A DNA stretch of 64,000 nt. Source: Paraescarpia echinospica. Lineage: Eukaryota > Annelida > Polychaeta > Sabellida > Siboglinidae. A program made the position numbers and the translations under genes. The DNA lies in NCBI GenBank assembly GCA_020002185.1, contig CM034544.1, positions 30,339,842 to 30,403,841 of the forward strand, in the 5' to 3' direction. The notes below the pieces were generated by a model. It saw nothing but the letters and a program-made list of their open reading frames with translations, made no database searches and was not told where the DNA came from. Shown here one piece after another: positions 19,834-30,207 of this stretch (the first letter of the stretch is position 1; each line of letters begins with the position of its first letter).

Positions 19834-22690
19834 ATAATAAGTTAATTTTCTTTGGCAGCCAAAGAGGCTGAAGAGTACAATAAGTACATTAAAATTGATA
19901 AAACAATTAAATAAAGTAGATTAATAAAACACTAAATGGAATATACAAACTAAATAAGTTAAATTATAACTAATTTAAATGTATAATCTGCGTATAAATA
20001 AGTAAACAGAATAAATAACTAAAACAAGATTCACTGTCAATTGCGAGTAATTCGTAGGAAATACAATGTCCGGTTATTGCCAGTGATACAGTCCATAAGT
20101 TATAAAACAGTTCTTTAATTTTTAAAGCGTTTCGGATTGCGTATGGAGGTGTCCGGGAGGGAGGCAGTAGATGGTGCAGTTTGTGGTTAGGTTGTTGTAT
20201 GTTCATGAATAGAGTTCTGCACAACGTCTCCCTCCGGTCTGCCAGCGTTGGTAGTCTCGCTGTGGCGATGGCTTCATTGTAACACACGTCATGAATATTA
20301 TTCTCATAGCTCGTCTCTGGATACTTTCCAGCTGCTTGGTTTGCCTTTTCGTTAAGCTCGTATGCCACACCTGGCAGGCATACTCAAGGACCGATCGAAT
20401 CAGTGCTGTATTGAGCAAGATTATGACATAGTCTTTGCGACGCTTTAGAGTTGATTTCGTCGATGTGAAGTTGTCACGTAAGATCATGTGAAAGTGTAAC
20501 ACCTAGTAGGCGAGTGCAGTGTACTTGTTCTATCTGTCCGTCGTTGATCATTATTGGCGAGATGTCTGGTGTTTTTTTCTTGAAGCATATTCACATTTCC
20601 TTCGTGTTGTCGTAGTTCAATGCCATTTTGTTGGTGGCAGTCCACTGTGCTACTTCGTCTGCCGCAGTTTGGAGCGAGCTATCGAGGCCTGAAGGTGAAC
20701 ATGATTCCCATATTGTGCAATCGTCTACATATTTGACGTGTTCGCAAGCTGTTTGTAAGTCATTTATATGATGCACAAAACCGATCCGGCCAAAGATTGT
20801 TCGTCGTTGACAGTAGTGTACTTCGACTTGATACGACCGATCTTCACTCGCTGCTTGCGTTGGCATAAGAAGAATGTTAGCCATTTGATTATGAAATTCG
20901 AGAGACCACGTGACACGCATTTAGTTAGCAGAGTGTGGTTGTCTACTTTGCTAAAGTCAACGAGTAGTACGCGGATCTTGATTCCGGTGGAATCGAGCGC
21001 TGATTTCCACCTGTGCACTAGCTCGACTAGTGCGTGCACTGTGGACGTTCCCTTTACTGAACCATATTGTTGAGGATCAACTTGGTCTCCAGCGATGGCC
21101 GTTATCCAGCCACAAATGAATTGCTCCAGGCACTTGGACAATACCGGCGTGAGTGATATTGGGCGCAGGTCTTTATGGATGAGCTTTGGCGGTCGTACTT
21201 TGGGGATAGGTGTGATGTCAGCGCATTTCCAAAGCAGTGGTACAGTCCCTTCCCGCAGGCTGCTATTGAATATCGCGCACACGGGGGGAGCAAATATGGT
21301 GGCGTTGTCGTGTAGAATCCAGTTGGGTATTTCGTCGGGGCCGACAGCATTGTCTGTTCTAATCCGTGATAGAGAATTGGCTACTTCTGCGACGCTGATG
21401 ATGTAAGTATCTGGGACGGTAGTATCAGCTCCTACCGGAAGGAATGTATCGTCCGGTGACAGCGGTGTTAGATCATTCGTCACGGATTGGAAGAAATCGC
21501 AAACGTCGTTGGCGAGGATGTCTAAATTTCCAGAGCAAAGCGCGTTAGCGAGTCCTTGCAGATTGTCGTGGTTTACTTTGACACCAGCAGTGTCTTTAAC
21601 GTTGCTCCACCAACGTTTCGGGTGATCTTTCTCGAGAGCCTGAATTTTCCGTTCGCAGTATATCCGTTGCAATGACTTTCTCTCGCGGTTGACTTTGTTT
21701 CTACATAGCTTGTACAGTAATTGGTTTCCACCAAGAAGTGCACTTTGGCGGCGGCGAATTAGATAGCGAAAATTATCATCTATCCAAGGTCTGCCGCTTG
21801 AGCATCGTCTGATTTGGCGCTCTGGAAGATGCAAATCAAGTAATGTTAAGTTGCTCTTCGCACGTTGGTAGACGGAATAGCGTTTCCCATGAGATGGCTC
21901 GAAGCGCTGCCGCAAAACGGGCCCGGTCACATGTGACTGCGCGAAGGTTGTTTGAGACCACTGGTGTGGTATAATTTGACGATGTTGACGGAATACAAAC
22001 AACCACCTTATGATCTGAGAGGCCGATCGGCGCGGTAATGACGGGGCGACGATAAAAGTTAGGTAAGTTGGTGTAGACGTTATCCAATATCGCGTTTACT
22101 CTTGTTGGTTGATCGACAATCTGTTTCAAGTCGTGATTTCGTTTCCATCTTGTTGAAATCGCCCATTATGACGATACCTGTATATGGGTGGTGTCGGCGT
22201 GTGTAGCCTAGCGACTGGTCGATGTGATTTAGCATTGTCCAATCTTCTGACTCGGGAGGATGATATATGGTTCCAATTGTCATTTGCGGGTGGTCGCGAG
22301 ACATCTTTGGTGGGCGTATAGTTATCCACAATGTTTCTAGCTCGGGTTGATTTAGTTCGGGCCAATATTTACTTGGAATTGAGTTTCCAACGTAGCAGGC
22401 TATACCTCCGTGTTGGCGGCCGTCTTGTATGTCTCTCCGGTAGATATTGAACCCGGACAGCGAGAGCGGGCCGTCTGGTATGCTGCTGGTGCACCACGTT
22501 TCTGTTATAGCTATAACGTCTACCCCGTAATTATCCTTTATTACTTTAATTTCGTCCAGTTTACTAGACAGCGCTCTGCGAATGTTTGTATTGATTATCG
22601 TTGGTAGATCCCATTTGTTTGTTTGAATACATATCAGATTTCTACCGTCAGCACCAGTTCCACAAATGTTCAATTAATTGTTGTTGTTAT
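19834..22690 (-). mobile_element. Non-LTR retrotransposon (jockey/CR1 group), nearly full length, decayed
   Basis: On the - strand the endonuclease frame (from 22673) reads AITETWCTSS, RQHGGIACYVG and GIVIMGDFNK, and continues after a frameshift near 22130 with PIGLSDHKVVV. These are the APE-type endonuclease blocks with E, D-x-N and S-D-H. The long reverse-transcriptase frame (22002 to 20764) has AVGPDEIPNWIL, LRPISLTPVLSKCLEQF and LLVDFSKVD; after another shift it has KYVDDCTIW (the Y-x-D-D box) and later LEYACQVWH. The 3' end at 19834 is a short TTATTATTATTA tail abutting the Gypsy LTR. At least three frameshifts make it inactive. Same-strand LINEs elsewhere in the window have related TTATTATTA tails. 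Confidence 0.85.
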
Positions 22691-22848
22691 GGTGTGTGGG
22701 TGGTCGATGACCGATCACGGTGGGTATTCGGTGTTGTTTACGTCCGCCTCGGCACCCGCGCTTGGTAGGAGGTCTCGCAGCAATGCCAAGTTTACATAAC
22801 ACTGTCCACGTACTGGCATCCATGCGCGACTTGATGGAACGTCAGCAT

Positions 22849-23425
22849 TGAGCCATTTGACAAATAACGAAGGAATCGTTCTATAATTATATGGAACGGA
22901 TGGAAGAGTTTTTCGAGGCAAATATGATCGCCGTCGATAAACGTAAACCTGTTTTCCTGGCTGCGTGCGGAGCGACGACGTACGAAACTCTGAAGAATCT
23001 CTGCTTACCCAGAGACGTCAAGGATGTCGAGTTCACGGACATCATTCAGATGCTTAAAACTCACTTTAAGCCAGAACCGTTGTTAATATACGAACGGTAG
23101 GCCTACGTTTTTGGGAAGAGACTGCGCAAGACGGAAGAAAAAATTGCAGACTTTGCTGTGGACTTAAAACAACTCAGTGCCTCGTGTCAATTCGAAACAT
23201 TCATGGACCAGGCATTGTGTATGCACTTTGTGGCAGGGAAGACATGCCCAAGGTGCAAAGCAGACTGGTGCAGGAAAGGACTCTGGCATTTGACGCTGCT
23301 GTGAAAATTGCCAAAGCGGAATCTTCCGCGGCGACATCATGTGCGAACATTGATTCGTCATTCGGAGGGGGTAGGACGGAAGACGGAATAGTCCATCGTG
23401 TGTTTTCGAAACCGACCAAGTCTTA
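22849..23425 (+). pseudogene. Gypsy gag remnant
   Basis: IEPFD, then after a shift YMERMEEFFEANMIAVDKRK, FLAACGATTYETL and FKPEPLLIYER, a stop, and FGKRLRKTEEKIADFAVDLK; after a further shift DMPKVQSRLVQERTLAFD. This is the capsid-type gag of Ty3/Gypsy elements, which packages the RNA in virus-like particles. The zinc-knuckle region is not recognisable. At least two frameshifts and one stop are present. Confidence 0.75.
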
Positions 23426-23426
23426 G

Positions 23427-23890
23427 GTGCACAGTGTTCAGGAACGGACTGCAGTCGATGGGCGGGTGTACGCTATAAATCACGTGAACGTTACTCCGAT
23501 CAGCGACGCCGCTGACAAGACCGGTCGCGTACAAGCGACAAGTGCTACTTCTGACATGTGTGACTGTGATGAGACATCTCGGTTCACGGTTGTTGTCAAT
23601 ATCGAGGGTAAGCGTGTTGTTTTCGAAATAGACACAGCAGCCTCAGTGTCAGTTTTCAGCGAACATACGTATCGCTCTCAGCTTAAAAAAATTCCCGTTA
23701 AGGTCAACCGGGTTGTCCCTCAAGTCGTACACTGCGAATCCATTAGCATACTGGAGGAAATACAAGTTCCCGTTGTGTATTCCTGTCGAAGTCTACATTG
23801 TCACTCATCGTAGTAAGGGGCAATAAACCAGCCTTGTTAGGCAGAAACTGGCTTGCCGAAATCAAGCTAGACTGGGGAAGGATTTTTGCT
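23427..23890 (+). pseudogene. Gypsy aspartic protease region
   Basis: The frame reads FTVVVNIEGKRVVFEIDTAA followed by SVSVFSE, where the catalytic motif of retroviral-type proteases is usually DTG(A/S). Here it is DTAA, a Gly-to-Ala change at the active-site turn. Then, after a shift, PALLGRNWL and LDWGRIF follow, the usual linker to reverse transcriptase. Confidence 0.7.
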
Positions 23891-24704
23891 ATGCAAAACA
23901 ACTCTGCACTTGACAGTTTGTTGTCGGAATATGCGAGCGTTTTCTCAGACGATCCTGGGGAAATTCAGGGTTTAGAGGTAGATGTGCACATATTGGATGA
24001 TGTGCAGCCTATCTTTAAGAAGCCATGTCAGGTTCCGTTCGCGATTCGGGAAAGAGTCAAAGCCCAGTTAGGGGCAGTAATTGACAAGTGAATGGGCTAG
24101 TCCACAGGTTACTGCTGTGAAACAGTCAGGCGATTTCAGGTTGTATGGTGGTTATAAAGTCACCATAAATCAGGTTCTGAAAGGGGATTAGTACCCACTC
24201 CCTTCAGCACAAGAAATGTTTGCAAAATTGAGCGGTGCAAAATATTTCTCAAAGATCGATTTGACAGATGCCTTCCAACAACTCAAGTTGAATGAAAGAT
24301 CCAAAGCTTTACTCATTGTCAACACTCTCATAGGTTTGCTAGAGTGTGAGAGGTTGCCATTTGGCATCAAAACAGCTCCACATATTTTCCAAAGAGTTAT
24401 GGATGAAATACTCAAGGGGATTGTGGGTGTGATGTGTTACATCGATGACATCATGATCTGCTCCAAGACTGAAGCCGAACATTTTGAGATTCTCAGGCAG
24501 GTCTTTCAGAAACTACAGGAACACAATGTGCGTGCACGCATCAACAAATGTTGTTTTTTACAGAGTAACATTGACTACTTTGGGCACACTATCAACTATG
24601 AAGGGGTTCACCCTACACGGAGCAAGGTAGAGGCACAGTTGCATGCACTTGTACCAACTAATGTGGCGGAGTTGCAATCGTTCTTGGGGTTCGTGAACTA
24701 CTAA
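23890..24704 (+). pseudogene. Gypsy reverse transcriptase, truncated
   Basis: Leader VFSDDPGEIQG, then, after a stop near 24089, FRLYGGYKVTINQVL, YPLPSAQEMFAKLSGA, FSKIDLTDAFQQL, LPFGIKTAPHIFQRVMDEIL and GVMCYIDDIMI. The YIDD box is intact and DYFGHTI and LQSFLGFVNY follow. The frame then stops abruptly at 24702 where RNase H should begin. The polymerase palm is the best-preserved part of this element. Confidence 0.85.
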
Positions 24705-24714
24705 GGGACATTTT

Positions 24715-25655
24715 TAGAGATAAGTCTACCCTCCTCATGCTTCGCATCCTATGGAATTCCTGAACACCTTGTCTCGGACAATGGTCCACAATTCACCTGA
24801 GACGAATTCAGGCACTTTGTGAACACGAATGGTATCAAGCATACGCTTGTTCCAGCATACCACCTGAGTTCACATGGAGCAGCAGAGCGTTCAGTGCAGA
24901 TACTGAAACGGAGTCTGAAAAAAACAGGTGCTTGAGGGGATATATCGTTCCCTGAATAAGAGGTTGTCAAACTTTCTGCTACTCTACCGTAGTACTCCTC
25001 ATTCTACTACTGGTAGGAAGTCCTGCTGAATTGTTTTTGAAACGTCAACTGAGGACAAGGTTTTCCCATCTGAAACCAGGGTTGGATCAAACCGTTGAAA
25101 ACAAACGGGAAAAGCGGCGACAACAGCATAACAAAACAGCTTCTCGAGATATTCGTATCTTCCAACGTGGAGATTTGGTGGGAGTTAGAAGCTTCAGACG
25201 AGGCAAGGAGAAATGGCTAAGGGGCATTGTCACTAAGGTGTGTGGACCTCGTACATATGTCGTGAATGTGGCGGGAGCTCGTCGCTACGTGCACGTTGAT
25301 CACATGATCAGAGTAAATGCGCATTCTACAGACGATGTGACATCACCCGTCATTCCCAATCCAGGGCTTAGACGTCCAGACACCGAGAGTGCTCAATCAT
25401 GGTCAGATGGTGAAGTGTCTGTCAGATGCAGCGAATGCACAGTTAGAGAAGCCGGATATGTTCAATGGTATCACTGGGGCTAATGAAACCGCAGAGGTAA
25501 ATAGGGATACACCGTCTGGGGTTAGAGAAGATGGTAGTCCAGTTCAAGCGTCCCCTACATCTCATCCAAGTTTACCTGAACGTAGATATCCTACAAGGCA
25601 GATGAATCCTCCAAATCGCTTAAACCTGAAAAATACTAGGCTTCGTGACTAATCA
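24715..25655 (+). pseudogene. Gypsy integrase core remnant and C-terminal tail
   Basis: SYGIPEHLVSDNGPQF, a stop, FVNTNGIKHTLVPAYH, SSHGAAERSVQILKR, then after a shift RSTPHSTT, FLKRQLRTRFSHLKPG and a C-terminal SH3-like part (FQRGDLVGVRSFRRG, YVVNVAG, YVHVDHM). The D-x(n)-D-x35-E core keeps its second Asp and the Glu; the N-terminal zinc finger and first Asp are deleted. The last frame ends ERRYPTRQMNPPNRLNL, the basic tail common in Gypsy pol. Confidence 0.8.
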
Positions 25656-25812
25656 ACTTAGCACGCTTATCTGCTGTGTTGATCAGTAGCTTTTGTCTCA
25701 CTGAGTGTTGATTGTAGTTACTACCTACACCATATGAATAGTAGCGATATTCAGACTAATATACGTTATATTAGTAACCAGATACACAAAGACGTGTAAA
25801 GTGAGGAGGAGA

Positions 25813-25977
25813 CGTAGTGTATTGAGGCTACTCATGAATATGAATGACGGTGCGTTATGGGGAGCATGCGCACGAGGCAGACTAAGAATGGCGTGTTTGT
25901 AACACAGTTGTATTCTGTAATTAATAAATCTACTTTTATCGAACCCCATCGTTATCATGTGAGAACACACCTACCAA
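25813..25977 (+). repeat. 3' LTR
   Basis: Starts after the polypurine tract at CGTAGTGTATTGAGG and is about 160 bases long. It contains AATTAATAAATCTAC, a likely polyadenylation region, and ends near GTGAGAACACA. The exact end is uncertain because no target-site duplication was found. Confidence 0.7.
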
Positions 25978-26089
25978 TTGAAATTTTGACTCGGGGCTTA
26001 GCCCCCAATATTTGGTGAATTTTGTTGATGTTTTGGTGAGCTTCAAGGATGATGCAGTTGGAGGATCCCGAAAAAAACAAAGTTGTTGG

Positions 26090-28462
26090 TAAAAGATGAA
26101 TTTTCGAAATTGTGCCTTTCAGCAGTATATCAGCCAATTTGTGACGTTATACTTTTAACGATATGTTTAGTTAATAGCAGGAATTCATGCTACATGCATC
26201 ACTGAAGGGAAGAGAACATATTTGTGAGTGGATGTCACCCTCGATTATCAATTTGAATGTTATTTAGAGGGTCACAAACTCAAATTTGTGTAAAAATATT
26301 TCTATTAATTAATTGACATCATTTTGCGCACATCTTTGCATAAAACCAAAGATATTATGATTTTCACACGTATTGTCTGTGTTATAATGTTTTGAACATT
26401 GAATGTACTAATAAATGTATGGAAAAATGTAACATAAAAACGTGATTTACTCGAAATATGTTTATTGCGTACACCAACGTTGTTTACACACCCAATTCTT
26501 CTATGCGAGTATGTTGGCATATTCCAATTGACATAATGTACATATTTACATATAAAGATGCTTACGTTTGGTATTTAATATGACGTGGAAGTCAAATACC
26601 TTGCCCATGTGTAATTATAATGTTCCAGAATAGAAGTGACAATCACAGATTAGAACTAACTGGGCCAACTGTCAGATGTTCAGAGGAACGAGACAATTCA
26701 ATATCTCATGGAGGAATTTAGCAAGAAATATTTTGGCAATCCAAACTTTGGGATGTGGTTGATGCACATGAAAATTGCGGTGTCATGCTGGACACCACAA
26801 GGGCTGAGAAGAATGGCGACTATACAGAAGCTTTCGCTGCAATTATACATATGCTAACCATCTACGTTCACACAAACTATGCCCGCCCGATTGAGAACTA
26901 TCTAGCAGATATGAAACACCCCGAGAAGACAGCGCCAGAGGTTCATGCTGTATTCATTATAGTCCAGTGGCAGAACCCCATATTTTCCCAAAAGCTTGCA
27001 ATGTCCCCCTAAAATAATTTCTTTACATTTTTTATTAGTCCATGTCATCTAGTAACAGAATCCACTGGGTGTTGACTTCACACCTCTTGATTTTTTTCAA
27101 AATCCAGGATGGCCGCCGAAATGCTAGAAATGGCATAACTTCTGAACGAATTGACCGAGGAAGGTGATCTTGGAGACTAAACATATGTTTTTAGGATCAG
27201 GGAATCCGTTTTTTCCAGGATGCTGATTTCACTGGAGTATGTTTGGCGATGTATATAAGCCAAAGTCATGTCAAATAGGCCACGGTTAAGGTAATTTGAG
27301 ATCCCGAAAATCTTAAAATGATTTAGAATTTGAGCGTTAAAGATGCAGCAAAGCAAATCAATGCCTCTTTCGTGGGTTTTGTGGTGCTGATGAATCCAAA
27401 TACTTACATATGTACACCTGAAGCTCAAAGTCACGTGCTAAGGCAAAGGTCGTTAGGTTTTCAGAATCTTAATAACGTCATAGCTAGAGCATTGATAGAT
27501 GAAGCTGTGTGATATGTGACTACAGTATCTTATCACAATCTTATCACTGAAATTAAATCGGCAAGGAGCAGCTTAAGCCGTTTGAGAGTACCTGGCAAGA
27601 GGGATTTTATGCAGGCTCTCCAAGCCCGTGGTGATCTTCGCTTCCCAGAAAACAAACATATTTTGTCGTATAACACAACGTCTTGGTCCAGGAGGTCATC
27701 TACGCCACTTGCGATAGAGATCTCGACTTACCACAAGTACTCTCAATCGAGCTGGTAGACTACTCATCATCCATGTTCCATCCAGATGTAAGTATGAGAG
27801 TGGCGACCGGATAATAAACGCTCAAGAAAATATTGCTGTGGAAGTATCATTGAAGACTTGGGGCTCTCCGACTGCTGTGGTCATTGATGCCTGGCTGAGA
27901 CATTTGTTGAAGGCTTCAAAATCTGATTGGCGTCCAAACTCTTTGAAAGTGATTTATATCTGGCGTTTGACACGTATCTGAACTATTCAAACAAGAGCAG
28001 CATACGAGCAGCGCGATGCACGGTGTCTTCAACGGTAAAAAAAATATAATTTTAGCAGGAATATAATACACATTATAATGGTGTATAACATGTCCTAGTT
28101 AAACAAAATGTTTTTATATTTGATTACCCCATATATTTATGTGAAAATTCAAAGGTCAAACACCTGATAACACAGACCATACATGTACAAATCATAACAT
28201 ATTTGGTTTTATGCAACGGTGTGTACAAGAATATGTCAATTAATTAATAAAACTATTTTGACACAAGTTTGAATTTGTGACCCTCAAATAACCTTCATAA
28301 TCGAGGGTGACATCCACATACACATATTTTCTTATTCCTTGTGTGATGGATCTAGTTTGAATTCCTGCTATTAAAAAAAATGAAGTTAAAAGTATAAGAT
28401 CATATGTTGGCTAACCTACGATATGCAGAAAAGTATAATTTCGAAAATTTATCTTTTGATGT
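26090..28462. mobile_element. Inverted-repeat DNA element with remnants of a NYAR-motif protein
   Basis: Inverted ends of about 235 bases, 26090-26325 and 28225-28462, share GAATTTTCGAAATT, TTATACTTTTAAC, TAATAGCAGGAATTC, GGATGTCACCCTCGATTAT and TTAATTAATTGACAT. The interior, on the + strand, holds coding remnants: RAEKNGDYTEAFAA..HTNYARPIENYLADM..APEVHAVF (26790-26960), then IELVDYSSSM and FDTYLNYSNKSSIRAAR (27950-28010). These resemble an uncharacterised protein that recurs across cnidarian and amphioxus-type genomes (GNWELHLA..NYARYLPVY..EM..HPEVH). I know no superfamily name for it. Confidence 0.55.
26755..28035 (+). pseudogene. Remnant of an uncharacterised repeat-borne protein
   Basis: Blocks in order: 26755-27010 with NYARPIENYLADMKH; 27315-27510 with FVGFVVLMNPNTYICTPEAQ; 27516-27758 with PGKRDFMQALQARGDLRFPE; and after frameshifts FDTYLNYSNKSSIRAAR near 27960. 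Two or three stops and shifts separate them. By memory the first and last blocks match a family of large metazoan proteins carried by repeats, in which NYAR and DVVFDVY..SIK..ER motifs are typical. No catalytic motif is recognised, so no function is proposed. It is the only coding content of the surrounding inverted-repeat element. Confidence 0.5.
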
Positions 28463-29310
28463 TGACCTTGCTTAACCTTCATTCCACAGTTAGAGCACCC
28501 CTTTACAACTACACGACATACCTTATTTTTATGTGGATACAATATATATCCAAACGATATGTAACATGGCCTAGTGTATATTGACAAAGTAGCTACACAA
28601 CTATTATAAGTGTAGAATTTTTGTGGAGTGGCGTAGTTTTGAGCATTCGTCGTTTGATGGTGACCTTGTTTAACCTTCACTCCACACCTACTGCACCAGC
28701 TGATAGCTCATCGTCGTATCCATGTTTACGGGGAGACAGTTGGCTTTCCAACGGTGTATGACGTTGCCGTGAATAGACAGGTAACGTAGATATACGCAAT
28801 CATTTACATTGTATGACGTTTTCGTGATGACACTATTTCGAACATTTATCACTTGACGGCGACTCTGTTTGATCGTCGCTCCATACCTACACCCTCAACT
28901 GACAGTTCCACATCATATCTCATTTTAACGGGGGAAAACGGTTCTTTCACACAGTGTATGATACGTGCATATAAATGAAGTATTTGCAGGGTCATTATAA
29001 CTTTATGACTTTCGCGGCATTGCCAAAAAAATCGAATATTCATAATTCCACGGTAACCTTGTTTGACCTTAGCTCGACTCGTACCGTACAAGGTAACACC
29101 ACCTCCATATCGTACCTCAGTTTGACGGGGAGAAAATAAGCTTACCAAATATATAATATAACACTTGCTATCTTGTTATTACGTAAAGTAGATATACGAT
29201 CGTTGAAGTGTTAAGACGATTGCGGAGCGCACAATTTCGAAAATTCATCATTTCACGGTGACCTTGTTTGACCTCGGATTCACGCTTACTGCACCACTTG
29301 GCAGCTCTAA
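28430..29310. repeat. Degenerate ~200-bp tandem array (five units)
   Basis: A block like AATTTCGAAAATTCATCATT followed by T(G/T)ACGGTGACCTTGTTTGACC recurs near 28436, 28645, 28838, 29030 and 29248. Spacing is about 190-220. Flanking parts (TACGTAGATATACG, TTACGGGGAGA) also recur. The first unit overlaps the right end of the 26090-28462 element. Confidence 0.7.
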
Positions 29311-29779
29311 GACAGGCCTCGTTGTGACAGGGAGATGTAGAGCTTTCAAATAATATAACATTTGGGTGTGTGTATGGGGGCATTTAAATGGATCCGATAG
29401 GTGGTTCTACCGCTCGCCTAACATGAATGGTGAAAAGAAAGGAAATGAATGAAGCAAGGGAAGAGGTGGGGAGGTAGTAACAAGTTTACTTGGAGGAATG
29501 ATATGAAGCCGGGAAATGTAGGCTGGCCACTTGATAAGAGTGGCTGCTGGCAGAATGCAAAAGAGAACGACTATATAGCAAGGACGCAGGGAAAGGTAAA
29601 GCCACAACTATAACTAAAAGGTTGCTTGAAGTTGGGTTTTATAAATACGGAGAAAGAAGAAGAAAGATGGAGAGAAAAAGGCTACTGATTTTGGAAACGT
29701 GAAAGACAATGATATAATGATCAGTGCAACATTATGTAGATATAATCAGTGTACAAGAGAACTGGGTGGGGAGAAACAA

Positions 29780-30165
29780 CATCACCACCTGCACTACCAG
29801 TACTATCAACACCACAATCACTATCATCACCATCATCAACTTCACCACAATCACCATCATCACCTTCATCACCACCATCACCAACATCACCTACACTACC
29901 ACCATCTCCACCACGACCACGATCACCATCACCTCAGCAACATATCGACAACACCACCACCAACAACACCATGGCCACCAATACTATCACCAACACCAAC
30001 ATTTCCAAAACCACAACCACCATTCCTATCACTACCATCATCAACAACAACACCACCATCATCACCACCACCTCTACAATCATCATCAGCACAAACGCAT
30101 CCACCGCATCCACCGCCACCATTTCCACCATCACTAACTTCACCAACACCACCACCAACTCAATG
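29780..30165. repeat. CAC/ATC trinucleotide-rich low-complexity tract
   Basis: Almost pure mixed ACC, ATC and CAC triplets for ~380 bases. Long open frames (His-, Thr- or Pro-rich) exist in several frames only because the composition excludes stops; none is supported as a gene. Confidence 0.85.
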
Positions 30166-30207
30166 TTTCGTATTACAATTGTAGTTCTGGCAGCGAACAG
30201 GCCTTTT

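Larger units (their letters stand above)
19740..25977 (+). mobile_element. Decayed Ty3/Gypsy LTR retrotransposon with nested LINE
   Basis: Flanks share an LTR segment (GAGGCTACTCATGAATATGA ... GGAGCATGCGCACGAGGCAG) at 19740-19833 and 25813-25977. Inside, in + order, are gag, protease, reverse transcriptase and integrase remnants. A polypurine stretch (GTGAGGAGGAGA) directly precedes the 3' LTR. The 5' LTR is cut at GGCGTGTTTGTAA by a LINE (19834-22690), and the rest of that LTR and the primer-binding site are missing. RNase H and the integrase N-terminus are deleted between about 24700 and 24720. Confidence 0.85.
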
